DNA of 64,000 nucleotides from Lysobacterales bacterium (GCA_016182785.1 JACPFU010000043.1:54399-118398); one strand, 5' to 3'; shown: positions 1 through 13,677, counted from the stretch's first letter. The notes: generated by a model from the sequence alone, not told the origin. Numbers and translations are program-made.

Positions 1-1362
1 GCGCTGGTTGCCGAGATCGTCGCCAACGGCGTCCCCGATCTGCTGTTCACCGTGGACAGCGGCATCGCCTGCAACGCCGGTGTGCGTGCCGCCAAGGACG
101 CAGGTTGCAAGGTGCTGGTTACCGACCACCATCTGCCGCCGGAGCGGTTGCCGGAAGCCGACGCCATCGTCAACCCGAACCTGCACGGCGATGCCTTTGC
201 CAGCAAGACGCTGGCCGGTGTCGGCGTGGTGTTCTACCTGCTGCTCGCGCTGCGGGCCTCGATGCGCGCGGGCGGGGCGTTCGCGATGCGGGCGGAGCCG
301 GATCTATCGGCGCTGCTCGACCTGGTCGCGCTCGGCACCGTGGCCGACCTGGTCGCGCTCGATCACAACAACCGCGTGCTGGTCGCTGCGGGCTTGCGCC
401 GCATCCGCAGCGGGCGCGCCTGTGCCGGAATCACCGCGTTGATCGAGGTTTCCAAGCGGCGGGCGGAGACGCTCACGGCCAGCGATCTGGCGTTTGGCCT
501 CGGACCGCGGGTCAATGCCGCGGGGCGCATGGAGGACATGGGCATCGGCATCGCCTGCCTGTGCAGCGACGACGTCGGCGCGGCGCGCGAACTCGCCACG
601 CGCCTGGATGCGATCAATTCCGAACGTCGCGGCGTGCAGCAGGACATGGTCGACCAGGCCGAGGGGCTGGTCGCAAGCCTGCGCCTCGATGGCGAACTGC
701 CGCCGGTGCTCTGCCTGCATGAGCCGGACTGGCACGCAGGCATCGTCGGGCTGGTCGCATCGAAGATCAAGGAACGCGTGCATCGCCCGGTATTCGCGTT
801 CGCGGCGGCCGGCGACAGCGAGGAACTGAAGGCCTCTGCGCGGTCAGTGCCGGGTGTGCATCTGCGCGACTTGCTGGTCGAACTCGACCGCCGCGAGCCC
901 GGCCTGATGCGCCGTTTCGGCGGTCATGCGATGGCTGCCGGCTTGAGCCTGGACGCCGCATTGCTGCCGAGGTTCTGCGTCGCGATCGAGCAGCTTGCGC
1001 GCGAACGCATCGATGCCGCGCTGCTTGCGGCGGAGATCTGGACCGACGGTGCGCTTGAGGCCTCGGAGATCGACCTCGCTCTCGCCGAAGCGCTGGCAGA
1101 TGGCGGACCCTGGGGCCAGGCATTTCCAGAGCCGCAGTTCGATGGCCAGTTCGAGGTCGCTTCGGCCAAGGTCGTCGGCTCCCGCCATGTGGCGATGCGC
1201 CTGCTTCACGCCGGCGGTCGCGCGTTCGATGCGATCGCATTTTCCGCGTACCAGGGGCGCGTGCCCGACGGTCGCATCCATGCGGTGTTCCAACCGATCG
1301 TCGACGACTGGCGCGGAGAGCGCCGCGTGAAGCTGCTGCTGCGCCATTTCGAGCCGGTCTGA
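1..1362 (+). CDS. recJ: Single-stranded-DNA-specific exonuclease RecJ (5'-truncated)
   Basis: RecJ degrades single-stranded DNA 5' to 3' in recombination and mismatch repair. The reading frame is open from the first base, so the N-terminal part, with the first metal-binding motifs, lies outside the window; 453 codons remain. The visible part has the DHH-family motif VLVTDHHLPPE with the preceding TVDSG strand, and near the C-terminus a DHHA1-type segment, MRRFGGHAMAAGLS, which carries the GGH signature. The C-terminal OB-fold region follows. The stop lies 69 bases before prfB, on the same strand, an order common in gammaproteobacteria. Family assignment is secure; the true start cannot be given. 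Confidence 0.95.
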   Translation, partial: ALVAEIVANGVPDLLFTVDSGIACNAGVRAAKDAGCKVLVTDHHLPPERLPEADAIVNPNLHGDAFASKTLAGVGVVFYLLLALRASMRAGGAFAMRAEPDLSALLDLVALGTVADLVALDHNNRVLVAAGLRRIRSGRACAGITALIEVSKRRAETLTASDLAFGLGPRVNAAGRMEDMGIGIACLCSDDVGAARELATRLDAINSERRGVQQDMVDQAEGLVASLRLDGELPPVLCLHEPDWHAGIVGLVASKIKERVHRPVFAFAAAGDSEELKASARSVPGVHLRDLLVELDRREPGLMRRFGGHAMAAGLSLDAALLPRFCVAIEQLARERIDAALLAAEIWTDGALEASEIDLALAEALADGGPWGQAFPEPQFDGQFEVASAKVVGSRHVAMRLLHAGGRAFDAIAFSAYQGRVPDGRIHAVFQPIVDDWRGERRVKLLLRHFEPV

Positions 1363-1431
1363 CGCGGCCAGCGAGCGCAGCCGCGGGAGCGGCTCTGGTA
1401 TTCTCGCCGGCCGTTTTCAGCGACCAACGCC

Positions 1432-2557
<1,126 letters not shown>

Positions 2558-2571
2558 ACCCGGGAACGACC

Positions 2572-4086
2572 ATGACCGAGACCACTACGCCGATCGTCGA
2601 CGAGAACCGCCTGATTGCCGAGCGTCGCGCCAAGCTGCATGAGTTGCGCACGCACGGCAACGCCTATCCGAACGACTTCCATCCGGATGCATTCGCCGGC
2701 CAGTTGCAGGACGACTACGCCGACAAGGAGCAGTGGAGCGCCGAGGCCATCGACGGCATCGCGCGCCGAGTGCGCGTGGCCGGACGCATGCTCGCGAAGC
2801 GCATCATGGGCAAGGCTGCGTTCACGCAGATCCAGGATCAGAGCGGGCGCATCCAGCTGTTCCTGCAGCAGAGCACGCTCGGTGAAAGTTACGAGGCGTT
2901 CAAGGGCTTCGACGTCGGCGACATTCTCGGCGCCGAAGGGCAGGTGATGCGCACCAAGACCGGCGAGCTGTCGATCAAGGTTGACCGCCTGCGCTTGTTG
3001 ACGAAGTCGCTGCGGCCGCTGCCGGACAAGTGGCATGGCCTGGAGAACGTCGAGCAGCGCTATCGCCAGCGTTACGTCGACCTGATCGTCAACGAAGACT
3101 CGCGGCGCGTGTTCGCGCTGCGTTCGCGTGCCGTGCGTGCAATCCGCGATTTCATGGAGGGGCGCGGCTTCGTCGAAGTCGAGACGCCGATGATGCACCC
3201 GATCCCGGGCGGTGCCACCGCGCGGCCGTTCGTGACGCACCACAACGCGCTGGATCTGCAGATGTATCTGCGCGTCGCGCCCGAGCTCTACCTGAAGCGC
3301 CTGGTCGTCGGCGGGCTCGATCGTGTCTTCGAGATCAACCGCAACTTCCGCAACGAGGGCGTGAGCACGCGCCACAATCCCGAATTCACCATGCTCGAGT
3401 CGTACCAGGCCTACGCCACGTTCAACGAGGTCATGGACATGACCGAGGCGATGATCCGCTGTGCCGCCCAGGCCGGCGCCGGCACCACGTCCTTGAACTG
3501 GGAAGGTCGCGCCATCGACCTCGGGCCGGCCTTCGCGCGCACGCGCATGGACGACGCGGTGCTCGCCGTCAATCCCGAGATCCGTCGCGAGCAGTTGCGC
3601 GATCGCGAGGCGATGGTCGCCCACTGCGCGCGCCTAGGCATCCACGTCAAGAAGGACTACGGCTGGGGCAAGATCCTGCTCGAAATCTTCGAGAAGACCG
3701 TCGAGCAGAACTTGGTGCAGCCGACCTTCATCACTGCGCATCCGACCGAGGTTTCGCCACTGGCGCGCGCCAACGACCAGGACCCCGGCATCACCGATCG
3801 CTTCGAGTTGTTCATCGGCGGCAAGGAACTCGCCAACGGCTTCTCGGAGTTGAACGATCCCGAAGACCAGGCCGCGCGCTTCCTGGCGCAGGTGGAAGCC
3901 AAGGACTCCGGAGACGACGAGGCGATGCACTTCGACGCCGACTACATCCGCGCGCTGGAATACGGCCTGCCGCCGACCGGCGGGCTCGGTGTCGGCATCG
4001 ACCGCCTGGTCATGCTGATCGCCGACGTGCCGTCGATCCGCGACGTGCTGCTGTTTCCGTACATGCGTCCGGAAGTCGAGCGCTGA
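2572..4086 (+). CDS. lysS: Lysyl-tRNA synthetase, class II
   Basis: LysRS charges tRNA-Lys with lysine in the cytoplasm. The 504 residues match the family length. An N-terminal OB-fold anticodon-binding domain covers about residues 60-170, followed by the class II catalytic core. Motif 2 is [18 protein letters not shown] and motif 3 is [15 protein letters not shown] 2572 is chosen because it gives the typical [18 protein letters not shown] start; the frame is open far upstream, but that part overlaps prfB. It lies downstream of prfB with a 14-base gap, implying an operon. A bidirectional hairpin follows the stop. Confidence 0.97.
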   Translation: MTETTTPIVDENRLIAERRAKLHELRTHGNAYPNDFHPDAFAGQLQDDYADKEQWSAEAIDGIARRVRVAGRMLAKRIMGKAAFTQIQDQSGRIQLFLQQSTLGESYEAFKGFDVGDILGAEGQVMRTKTGELSIKVDRLRLLTKSLRPLPDKWHGLENVEQRYRQRYVDLIVNEDSRRVFALRSRAVRAIRDFMEGRGFVEVETPMMHPIPGGATARPFVTHHNALDLQMYLRVAPELYLKRLVVGGLDRVFEINRNFRNEGVSTRHNPEFTMLESYQAYATFNEVMDMTEAMIRCAAQAGAGTTSLNWEGRAIDLGPAFARTRMDDAVLAVNPEIRREQLRDREAMVAHCARLGIHVKKDYGWGKILLEIFEKTVEQNLVQPTFITAHPTEVSPLARANDQDPGITDRFELFIGGKELANGFSELNDPEDQAARFLAQVEAKDSGDDEAMHFDADYIRALEYGLPPTGGLGVGIDRLVMLIADVPSIRDVLLFPYMRPEVER

Positions 4087-4090
4087 GAAG

Positions 4091-4116
4091 AGATCGAGGT
4101 CTTCGGACCTCGATCT
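4091..4116. terminator. Bidirectional hairpin between lysS and fadD
   Basis: A perfect 11-bp stem (AGATCGAGGTC / GACCTCGATCT) is closed by a TTCG tetraloop. It fills almost the whole gap between the convergent lysS and fadD genes. There is no long T-run on either side, so efficiency is uncertain, but a UUCG-capped stem between convergent genes is typical of terminators. Confidence 0.8.
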
Positions 4117-4118
4117 GT

Positions 4119-5798
4119 TCAGACTGCCGGTTTGGGTGCGTCGCGCAGTTCGCGGCGCAGGATCTTGCCGACGTTGGTCTTCGGCAGTGAATCACGGAAC
4201 TCGATGATCTTCGGCTGCTTGTAGCCGGTGAGGTTCTCCTTGCAGTGCGCCCTGACCTGTTCTGCGGTCAGATTCGGATCCTTGCGCACGATCACGAGTT
4301 TCACCGCTTCGCCGGACTTGTCGTCGGGCACGCCGACTGCGGCCACTTCCAGCACGCCCGGCATGGTCGCGACCACATCCTCGATCTCGTTCGGATAGAC
4401 GTTGAATCCCGAGACCAGGATCATGTCCTTCTTGCGATCGACGATGTAGAAGAACCCGCGCTCGTCGTACTTGCCCATGTCGCCGGTGCGCAGCCAGCCA
4501 TCGACGATGGTCTTGGCGGTGTCCTCCGGGCGCTGCCAGTAGCCCTTCATCACCTGTGGGCCGCGCACGCAGATCTCGCCGATGTCACCCATGCCCAGGA
4601 TGTGCCCGTCATCGTCCTGGATGCACAGGTCGGTCGACGGGGCGGGAAGCCCGATCGAGCCGCTGTACTCGGTGTTTTCCAGCGGGTTGATGGTGGCGAC
4701 TGGCGAGCTCTCGGTCATGCCAAAGCCTTCGATCAGGGTGCAGCCGGTGACCTTCTTCCAGCGCTCCGCGACCGCGCGTTGCACCGCCATGCCGCCGCCG
4801 AAGCTCATCTTGAGGTGCGAGAAGTCGACCTCGGCGAAACCCGGCGTGTTGAGCAGTCCATTGAACAGGGTGTTGACGCCGGTGATCGCGGTGAATGGCG
4901 TCTTCGCCAGTTCCTTGACGAAGCCGGGCATGTCACGCGGGTTGGTGATCAGCACGTTGATGCCGCCGAACTTGATGAACACCAGGCAATTACAGGTGAG
5001 CGCGAAGATGTGATAGAGCGGCAGCGCCGTGATCATCACTTCCTCGCCGAGCTTGATGTTGGCGCCGAACCAGGCCGACACCATCTGCATGTTCGCGATC
5101 AGGTTGCGATGCGTGAGCATCGCGCCCTTGGCGACGCCGGTGGTGCCTCCGGTGTATTGCAGGAAGGCGATGTCGTCGGCGACCAGGTCGACCTTCGGTG
5201 CCGGTTTGCGCGAGCCCGCAGCGAGGACATCGTTGAAGCGGATGGCGCCGGTGATCTGGTAGTCAGGCACGATCTTCTTCACGTGCCGCGCGACGAAATT
5301 CACGATCAGCGATTTCGGGAAACCAAGCAGGTCGCCAAGGGCGGTGGTGATGACATGGCGGATCGGCGTGTCCTTCAGCACCTCGCTCAGCGTGGCAGCG
5401 AAGTTGTCGAGCACGACAATGGCGCTGGCGCCGGCGTCGTTGAGCTGGTGCTTCAGCTCGCGTGCCGTGTACATGGGGTTGGTGTTGACCACCGTCAGTC
5501 CGGCGCGCAGCGCGCCGAAGATCGCGATCGGGTACTGCAGCAGGTTCGGCAGCATGATCGCGATGCGATCGCCCTTCTTCAGCTGCAGTTCGTTCAGCAG
5601 GTACGACGCGAAGTTGGCGCTGAGCGCGTCGAGATCGTCGTAGGTGATGGTCTTGCCCATGTTGGTGAATGCGGGCTTCTGCCGGTAGCCGTCACATGCT
5701 TCGCGCAGGACCGAAACGATCGACGCATAGGCATTGACGTCGATCTCGGCCGGAACCCCTTTCGGATAGGTGGCCAACCAGGGCCGTTCGATCTGCAT
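4119..5798 (-). CDS. fadD: Long-chain fatty-acid--CoA ligase
   Basis: An ANL-superfamily enzyme that activates fatty acids with ATP and CoA for beta-oxidation or lipid recycling. The 559 residues compare with 561 for E. coli FadD. It shows the AMP/phosphate loop YTGGTTGVAKGAMLTHRN, the adenine-binding GFGMTESSP and the hinge region GDMGKYDERGFFYIVDRKKD. The catalytic C-terminal lysine region PKTNVGKILRRELRD is intact. The start chosen is MQIERPWLATYPKGVP, because GGGAG sits seven bases upstream of that ATG; an in-frame start seven codons earlier lacks this. It is transcribed toward lysS. A different acyl-CoA synthetase specificity is possible, but the family is clear. Confidence 0.94.
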   Translation of the reverse strand: MQIERPWLATYPKGVPAEIDVNAYASIVSVLREACDGYRQKPAFTNMGKTITYDDLDALSANFASYLLNELQLKKGDRIAIMLPNLLQYPIAIFGALRAGLTVVNTNPMYTARELKHQLNDAGASAIVVLDNFAATLSEVLKDTPIRHVITTALGDLLGFPKSLIVNFVARHVKKIVPDYQITGAIRFNDVLAAGSRKPAPKVDLVADDIAFLQYTGGTTGVAKGAMLTHRNLIANMQMVSAWFGANIKLGEEVMITALPLYHIFALTCNCLVFIKFGGINVLITNPRDMPGFVKELAKTPFTAITGVNTLFNGLLNTPGFAEVDFSHLKMSFGGGMAVQRAVAERWKKVTGCTLIEGFGMTESSPVATINPLENTEYSGSIGLPAPSTDLCIQDDDGHILGMGDIGEICVRGPQVMKGYWQRPEDTAKTIVDGWLRTGDMGKYDERGFFYIVDRKKDMILVSGFNVYPNEIEDVVATMPGVLEVAAVGVPDDKSGEAVKLVIVRKDPNLTAEQVRAHCKENLTGYKQPKIIEFRDSLPKTNVGKILRRELRDAPKPAV

Positions 5799-5960
5799 GC
5801 GTGCTTCTCCCGAATCCACAACCGATGGCCACAGGATGCATGCCGCATCCGATTCGTCCGGATTGCAGCACAGGGGTCATATCCAGACAAGCAAGCGCAG
5901 GTCGCAAGTCGAGGACTGCGACCTTCGATGAAATCCCTGCGATTCTCCGTGTCGCGCCTG

Positions 5961-5988
5961 TTGACGCACGCCGGTCAGCTGTTATGAT
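5961..5988 (+). promoter_or_regulatory. Sigma-70 promoter of the tRNA-Ala/tRNA-Glu unit
   Basis: TTGACG and TATGAT are separated by 16 bases, followed by a GC-rich discriminator (GCGCGCCC). This is the usual architecture of stringently controlled stable-RNA promoters. tRNA-Ala begins 15 bases after the -10 box. Confidence 0.8.
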
Positions 5989-6003
5989 GCGCGCCCTTTC
6001 GCG

Positions 6004-6079
6004 GGGGCCATAGCTCAGCTGGTAGAGCGCTACAATGGCATTGTAGAGGCCGCCGGTTCGACTCCGGCTGGCTCCACCA
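6004..6079 (+). tRNA. tRNA-Ala (GGC)
   Basis: Full cloverleaf with an encoded CCA end. The acceptor stem is GGGGCCA/TGGCTCC with one G-T pair, and the anticodon stem is CTACA/TGTAG around the loop ATGGCAT. The GGC anticodon reads GCC and GCT codons. It is cotranscribed with tRNA-Glu, 17 bases downstream. Confidence 0.96.
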
Positions 6080-6096
6080 CGAAAGGTTGCAAGAGA

Positions 6097-6172
6097 GTCC
6101 CCATCGTCTAGAGGCCTAGGACACGGCCCTTTCACGGCTGTAACAGGGGTTCGAATCCCCTTGGGGACGCCA
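6097..6172 (+). tRNA. tRNA-Glu (TTC)
   Basis: The acceptor stem GTCCCCA/TGGGGAC, the anticodon loop CTTTCAC (TTC) and an encoded CCA end are all present. A strong intrinsic terminator follows five bases later and ends the Ala-Glu unit. Confidence 0.96.
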
Positions 6173-6176
6173 TGCC

Positions 6177-6204
6177 AAGGCCGCCTGCGGGCGGCCTTCG
6201 TTTT
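6177..6204 (+). terminator. Intrinsic terminator after tRNA-Glu
   Basis: The stem AAGGCCGCC / GGCGGCCTT has a TGCG loop and is followed by CGTTTT. It separates the tRNA unit from the csrA promoter, which begins a few bases later. Confidence 0.85.
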
Positions 6205-6206
6205 CA

Positions 6207-6235
6207 TTGCGAAGGGATAGGGTGGTCTGTAGTAT
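6207..6235 (+). promoter_or_regulatory. Probable csrA promoter
   Basis: TTGCGA and TAGTAT are separated by 17 bases. The expected start near 6242 leaves a leader of about 77 bases before csrA. A GGGGGAGGTAGGACATG context surrounds the csrA start. GGA-type motifs in csrA leaders are known sites of CsrA autoregulation; whether it happens here is inference. Confidence 0.65.
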
Positions 6236-6318
6236 CCGGCGCATGGCGGCTTCGGCCGAGCTACGCGACGGACTGCACGGTGAGACAGCAGTTCCGTCCG
6301 CACCGGGGGAGGTAGGAC

Positions 6319-6537
6319 ATGTTGATTCTGACGCGTCGTGTAGGTGAGACGCTGATGATCGGAGACCAGGTAACGGTCACGGTACTCGGCGTGAAGGGCA
6401 ATCAGGTTCGCATCGGCATCAACGCACCCAAGGATCTCGCCGTGCATCGCGAGGAGATCTACCAGCGGATCCGCCGCGAGCAGGAAGGACAGAAGGAACA
6501 CCCGGGCGACGCGGGCGCGGAAGCCGCGAAAGTCTGA
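6319..6537 (+). CDS. csrA: Carbon storage regulator CsrA (RsmA)
   Basis: A homodimeric RNA-binding protein that blocks or alters translation at GGA motifs in mRNA leaders and controls carbon flow, motility and biofilm. The 72 residues begin [18 protein letters not shown], the canonical beta-strand start, and contain [19 protein letters not shown] with the RNA-contacting VHREE region. The C-terminal tail is a short acidic/Ala extension. The Shine-Dalgarno sequence GGGGGAGG itself contains a GGA, consistent with autoregulation. tRNA-Ser begins seven bases after the stop, so csrA is embedded in the tRNA cluster and may share its transcript. Confidence 0.97.
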   Translation: MLILTRRVGETLMIGDQVTVTVLGVKGNQVRIGINAPKDLAVHREEIYQRIRREQEGQKEHPGDAGAEAAKV

Positions 6538-6544
6538 AGAATAC

Positions 6545-6637
6545 GGAGAGATGCCCGAGAGGCCGAAGGGGCTCCCCTGCTAAGGGAGTATAGGGTCAAA
6601 AGCCTTATCGAGGGTTCGAATCCCTCTCTCTCCGCCA
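6545..6637 (+). tRNA. tRNA-Ser (GCT)
   Basis: A long-variable-arm tRNA with acceptor stem GGAGAGA/TCTCTCC, anticodon loop CTGCTAA (GCT) and an encoded CCA end. It starts immediately after csrA, and a terminator follows nine bases later. Confidence 0.96.
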
Positions 6638-6645
6638 GTCATGAC

Positions 6646-6671
6646 ACGGCCCCGAGGGGCCGTTTGTTTTT
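6646..6671 (+). terminator. Intrinsic terminator after tRNA-Ser(GCT)
   Basis: The stem ACGGCCCC / GGGGCCGT with a GA loop is followed by TTGTTTTT. This likely ends the csrA-tRNA-Ser transcript. Confidence 0.88.
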
Positions 6672-6716
6672 GTGGTCGGAGCGTATCGCCAGGAACAAGA
6701 AAGTTGCGGCGAAGTG

Positions 6717-6745
6717 TTGACGACTCGGTCGGAGCCATCCATAAT
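6717..6745 (+). promoter_or_regulatory. Promoter of tRNA-Arg(ACG)
   Basis: TTGACG and CATAAT are separated by 17 bases, ending 14 bases before tRNA-Arg(ACG). Confidence 0.75.
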
Positions 6746-6759
6746 TCCGCTCCTTGCTT

Positions 6760-6836
6760 GCGCCCGTAGCTCAGTTGGATAGAGTACCAGGCTACGAACT
6801 TGGTGGTCGGGAGTTCGAATCTCTCCGGGCGCGCCA
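6760..6836 (+). tRNA. tRNA-Arg (ACG)
   Basis: Acceptor stem GCGCCCG/CGGGCGC, anticodon loop CTACGAA (ACG, whose A34 is normally deaminated to inosine by TadA), and an encoded CCA end. It is a single-gene unit with its own promoter and terminator. Confidence 0.96.
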
Positions 6837-6846
6837 ACATGTTGAG

Positions 6847-6881
6847 ACGAAGCGGGGCGCGAAAGCGCCCCGCTTCGTTTG
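6847..6881 (+). terminator. Intrinsic terminator after tRNA-Arg(ACG)
   Basis: A perfect 14-bp stem (ACGAAGCGGGGCGC and its complement) is capped by a GAAA tetraloop and followed by a short T-run. Confidence 0.88.
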
Positions 6882-6921
6882 AATGATGCGGTTTGAGCGA
6901 GGCGGTTCGTACGGTTCTTCG

Positions 6922-6950
6922 TTGACGTTGTCAGTCACGGTGCGTACCAT
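6922..6950 (+). promoter_or_regulatory. Promoter of the Pro-Arg-His-Lys-Leu tRNA run
   Basis: TTGACG and TACCAT are separated by 17 bases, about 46 bases before tRNA-Pro. No terminator hairpin was noticed between the following five tRNAs, so they are likely one transcript that may run into tig. Confidence 0.65.
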
Positions 6951-6996
6951 TCGGCGGCTTCTGTCGCCGCTTGGAACGCGACGCGACTGGAACCAG

Positions 6997-7073
6997 CGGG
7001 GTATAGCGCAGTCTGGTAGCGCGCCTGCTTTGGGAGCAGGATGTCGGGGGTTCGAATCCCTCTACCCCGACCA
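6997..7073 (+). tRNA. tRNA-Pro (TGG)
   Basis: Acceptor stem CGGGGTA/TACCCCG, anticodon loop TTTGGGA (TGG), and an encoded CCA end. It is the first gene of the five-tRNA run. Confidence 0.96.
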
Positions 7074-7090
7074 TTCGGTCCCAGGTTTCA

Positions 7091-7167
7091 GCGCCTGTAG
7101 CTCAACCGGATAGAGCACCGGCCTTCTAAGCCGGCGGTTGCAGGTTCGAGTCCTGTCGGGCGCGCCA
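7091..7167 (+). tRNA. tRNA-Arg (TCT)
   Basis: Acceptor stem GCGCCTG/CGGGCGC with one T-G pair, anticodon loop CTTCTAA (TCT, reading AGA/AGG), and an encoded CCA end. Confidence 0.96.
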
Positions 7168-7189
7168 CCGGAGCAAGTGTTTTTGATAT

Positions 7190-7267
7190 GGTGGATATAG
7201 CTCAGCTGGTTAGAGCATCGGATTGTGATTCCGAGGGTCGTGGGTTCAAATCCCATTATCCACCCCA
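7190..7267 (+). tRNA. tRNA-His (GTG)
   Basis: Acceptor stem GTGGATA/TATCCAC with the tRNA-His-specific extra G(-1) at 7190 opposite C73, anticodon loop TTGTGAT (GTG), and an encoded CCA end. Confidence 0.95.
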
Positions 7268-7277
7268 GTTTCAGTGT

Positions 7278-7352
7278 GGGCCGTTAGCTCAATGGTAGAG
7301 CAACGGACTCTTAATCCGCAGGTTCTAGGTTCGAGTCCTAGACGGCCCACCA
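7278..7352 (+). tRNA. tRNA-Lys (CTT)
   Basis: Acceptor stem GGGCCGT/ACGGCCC, short D-loop, anticodon loop CTCTTAA (CTT, reading AAG), and an encoded CCA end. The outermost anticodon-stem pair is A-C; the other four pair normally. Confidence 0.93.
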
Positions 7353-7398
7353 ACTCCTCTCACTCTCAGGTTCAGCTCACTGCGGTCGGCGGCTTCAT

Positions 7399-7483
7399 GC
7401 GAAAGTGGCGGAATCGGTAGACGCACTGGATTTAGGTTCCAGCGGGGCAACCCGTGAGAGTTCGAGTCTCTCCTTTCGCACCA
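7399..7483 (+). tRNA. tRNA-Leu (TAG)
   Basis: A long-variable-arm tRNA with acceptor stem GCGAAAG/CTTTCGC, anticodon loop TTTAGGT (TAG), and an encoded CCA end. The trigger-factor gene starts 44 bases later without a visible terminator between them. Confidence 0.96.
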
Positions 7484-7527
7484 TCGGCGCCTCGCGCCCC
7501 CAACAACGTTCAGCTCCAGGAGTTTCC

Positions 7528-8832
7528 ATGCAAGTTTCGGTCGAACAGATCAGCACGCTCGAACGCAAGATGACGGTGCGCGTTCCGGCTTCGCGCTACG
7601 AAGATCGTGTGCGCGACCGTATCCGCGAGCTGGGCCAGAATGTTCGGTTGAAAGGCTTCCGCCCCGGCAAGGTGCCGAGCACGGTGATCGAGAAGCGCTT
7701 CGGCGCGCAGGTGCGTTCCGAGATTCTCGGTGACGTGATCGGCGGCTCGTTCCAGGAAGCGATCGCGCAGGAGAAGTTGCGCCCGGCGATGTCGCCGCGG
7801 ATTGCGCGCGACGCCGATGCGCCGAGCGAGGAACTGGTGTTCACCGCGACGTTCGACGTGATGCCGGAAGTGGGCGAGATCGACGTTGCCAACCTCGCGC
7901 TCACCCGGCTCGAATCCCAGGTCGAAGACGCCGATGTCGAGCGCATGATCGAGACCTTGCGCCAGCAGCGGCGGCAGTGGAATCCGGTGGAGCGCGCCGC
8001 GCGCGCCGGGGACATGGTGGTCTTCGAGTTCGCGGCGCAGGCTGGCGACAGCCGCTTCCCGGCCGCGGGCGTAGAGCGTGCGGGTACCGTGATCGGTTCC
8101 GGCGCGTTGTTCAAGGAATTCGAGGAGGCGCTGCTCGGCCTCTCGGCCGGGGATGCCAAGGACGCGGTCTTCGCGTTTCCGACGGATTTCCGAGGCGGCG
8201 ATCTCGGCGGCAAGACCGCGAACGTGCAGATCAAGGTTGTGCGCGTGCAGGAAAGCAGCCTGCCGGTGGTCGATGAAGCCTTCGCCGCCAGCTTCGGCAT
8301 TCCCGGTGGCCTGGACAAGTTCCGCCAGGACGTGCGCGCCAATCTCGAGCGCGAGATGCGCAGCGCGCTGAACGGCCGCAACAAGCTGCATGCGGTTGAT
8401 ACCCTGGTGTTCACCTACAAGGGCTTCGATCTGCCGAAGTCGCGCATCGAAGCCGAGGCGCGCGCGTTGCTGGCGCAGGCGCAGGAGTCGGCATCGCGCG
8501 CCGGCCGCGCGGCGGAAGCGCCGACCGAACCGACCGAGCAGATGCGCACCGTTGCACGCAATCGCGTGCACGCGAGCGTATTGCTGGAGGAACTGTCGAT
8601 CCGCAACCAGATCCGTCCGACGCAGCAGCGCGTGTCGGAGATGCTGGCGACGATCGCCTCGACCTACGAAGAGCCGCAGAAAGTGATCGAGATGTATCTG
8701 CACGACCAGCAACTGATGTCCGGGTTGCGCATCCGCGCGATGGAAGACGAGGTCGTCGACTGGGTATTCGGGCATGCCAAGGTCACGCCGCAGGCGGTGA
8801 CCTTCCAGCAGCTGATGCAAGCCCCGCGTTGA
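7528..8832 (+). CDS. tig: Trigger factor, ribosome-associated chaperone and prolyl isomerase
   Basis: Trigger factor binds ribosomal protein L23 at the exit tunnel and folds nascent chains. The 434 residues match the family length (E. coli 432). The N-terminal ribosome-docking signature LKGFRPGKVPSTVIEKRFG is at about residues 40-58. An FKBP-like segment around residues 150-240 (GDMVVFEFAAQ to DFRGGDLGGK) and a helical C-terminal arm domain follow. ATG 7528 has AGGAG six bases upstream; the frame extends back into tRNA-Leu, which is not coding. It lies upstream of clpP-clpX-lon, the standard proteobacterial proteostasis order. Confidence 0.97.
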   Translation: MQVSVEQISTLERKMTVRVPASRYEDRVRDRIRELGQNVRLKGFRPGKVPSTVIEKRFGAQVRSEILGDVIGGSFQEAIAQEKLRPAMSPRIARDADAPSEELVFTATFDVMPEVGEIDVANLALTRLESQVEDADVERMIETLRQQRRQWNPVERAARAGDMVVFEFAAQAGDSRFPAAGVERAGTVIGSGALFKEFEEALLGLSAGDAKDAVFAFPTDFRGGDLGGKTANVQIKVVRVQESSLPVVDEAFAASFGIPGGLDKFRQDVRANLEREMRSALNGRNKLHAVDTLVFTYKGFDLPKSRIEAEARALLAQAQESASRAGRAAEAPTEPTEQMRTVARNRVHASVLLEELSIRNQIRPTQQRVSEMLATIASTYEEPQKVIEMYLHDQQLMSGLRIRAMEDEVVDWVFGHAKVTPQAVTFQQLMQAPR

Positions 8833-8887
8833 TTGAATTCATGCGCCGTCGCCCCCATGACTGCGTGAGTCCCCAGGGAGAGATGCA

Positions 8888-9505
8888 GTGATCACAGGCT
8901 TGAATCTGGTCCCGATGGTGGTCGAGCAGACCTCGCGCGGTGAGCGTGCGTACGACATTTACTCGCGGCTGCTCAAGGAGCGCGTGGTCTTCTGCGTTGG
9001 GCCGGTCGAGGATTACATGGCCAACGTGATCGTCGCGCAGATGCTGTTCCTGGAGTCGGAAAACCCGGACAAGGACATCAGCCTGTATATCAACAGTCCG
9101 GGTGGCTCGGTCACCGCCGGGCTCGCGATCTACGACACCATGCAGTTCATCAAGTCCGATGTGAGCACGATCTGCATCGGCCAGGCGGCGAGCATGGGCG
9201 CATTCCTGCTGTCGGCGGGTGCGAAGGGCAAGCGCTATTGCCTGCCGAATTCGCGCGTGATGATCCACCAGCCCTCCGCCGGCTTCTCCGGGCAGGCTTC
9301 GGACATCGCCATCCATGCCAAGGAAATCCTCGCGATCAAGGCCAAGCTCAATGCGATGATGGCCGAGCATACCGGCCGCTCGCTCGAACAGATCGAGCGC
9401 GATGTGGATCGCGACTATTTCATGAGCGCCGCGGAAGCCAGGGACTACGGTCTGGTCGACGCGGTGCTCGCGCAGCGGCCCAGCGAGAGCGTGAAAGCGG
9501 GCTGA
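8888..9505 (+). CDS. clpP: ATP-dependent Clp protease proteolytic subunit
   Basis: A serine protease that forms a double-heptamer chamber fed by ClpX or ClpA. The 205 residues contain the triad Ser102 ([11 protein letters not shown]), His127 ([10 protein letters not shown]) and Asp176, with the same spacing as in E. coli. The start is a GTG at 8888 giving [20 protein letters not shown], with GGGAGA a few bases upstream; a nearby ATG at 8883 runs straight into a stop. The N-terminal propeptide is short. clpX follows after 111 bases. Confidence 0.97.
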   Translation: MITGLNLVPMVVEQTSRGERAYDIYSRLLKERVVFCVGPVEDYMANVIVAQMLFLESENPDKDISLYINSPGGSVTAGLAIYDTMQFIKSDVSTICIGQAASMGAFLLSAGAKGKRYCLPNSRVMIHQPSAGFSGQASDIAIHAKEILAIKAKLNAMMAEHTGRSLEQIERDVDRDYFMSAAEARDYGLVDAVLAQRPSESVKAG

Positions 9506-9616
9506 TCCGGAAACGCGAAACCCCAGCAATTCCATGGCTCCCGCGCGAAAAGCGCGCCGGGGCTGCTGTGCTATTCTGCGACCCGAGCGGCTCCGCAGCA
9601 AGGAACACTAGGCAAG

Positions 9617-10900
<1,284 letters not shown>

Positions 10901-11003
10901 TGCCCCGGCTGTCCGCGCGCTTGCAATCCCGCGCGCCGGCCTTACTTGACGCAGCATGACCGCGGGCGCAATGTGCGCCTGCGCTCCCCGTTCGGAGATT
11001 TGC

Positions 11004-13478
<2,475 letters not shown>

Positions 13479-13508
13479 GCGAAACGCGCGTTTTTCCTCG
13501 CTGTTTTG

Positions 13509-13537
13509 TTGCGTGCCCAGAATTGGACTGGTATAAA
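13509..13537 (+). promoter_or_regulatory. hupB promoter
   Basis: TTGCGT and TATAAA are separated by exactly 17 bases. The predicted start near 13544 gives an unusually long leader of about 134 bases before hupB. An AAACGCGCGTTTTT hairpin just upstream (13485-13498) could terminate lon transcription. Confidence 0.75.
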
Positions 13538-13677
13538 AGCGCGCCCACGACAAGCGTGTCGCAGCGAATGAAGTGCTGCACATGCATGCGGTGGATCCGG
13601 TTCGGCGATGTGCGGTTCGCCTCGCGCGACGGAACGATGCCCAAGCTGATTACCCAGAAATCCTGAGGGAGTGACAC

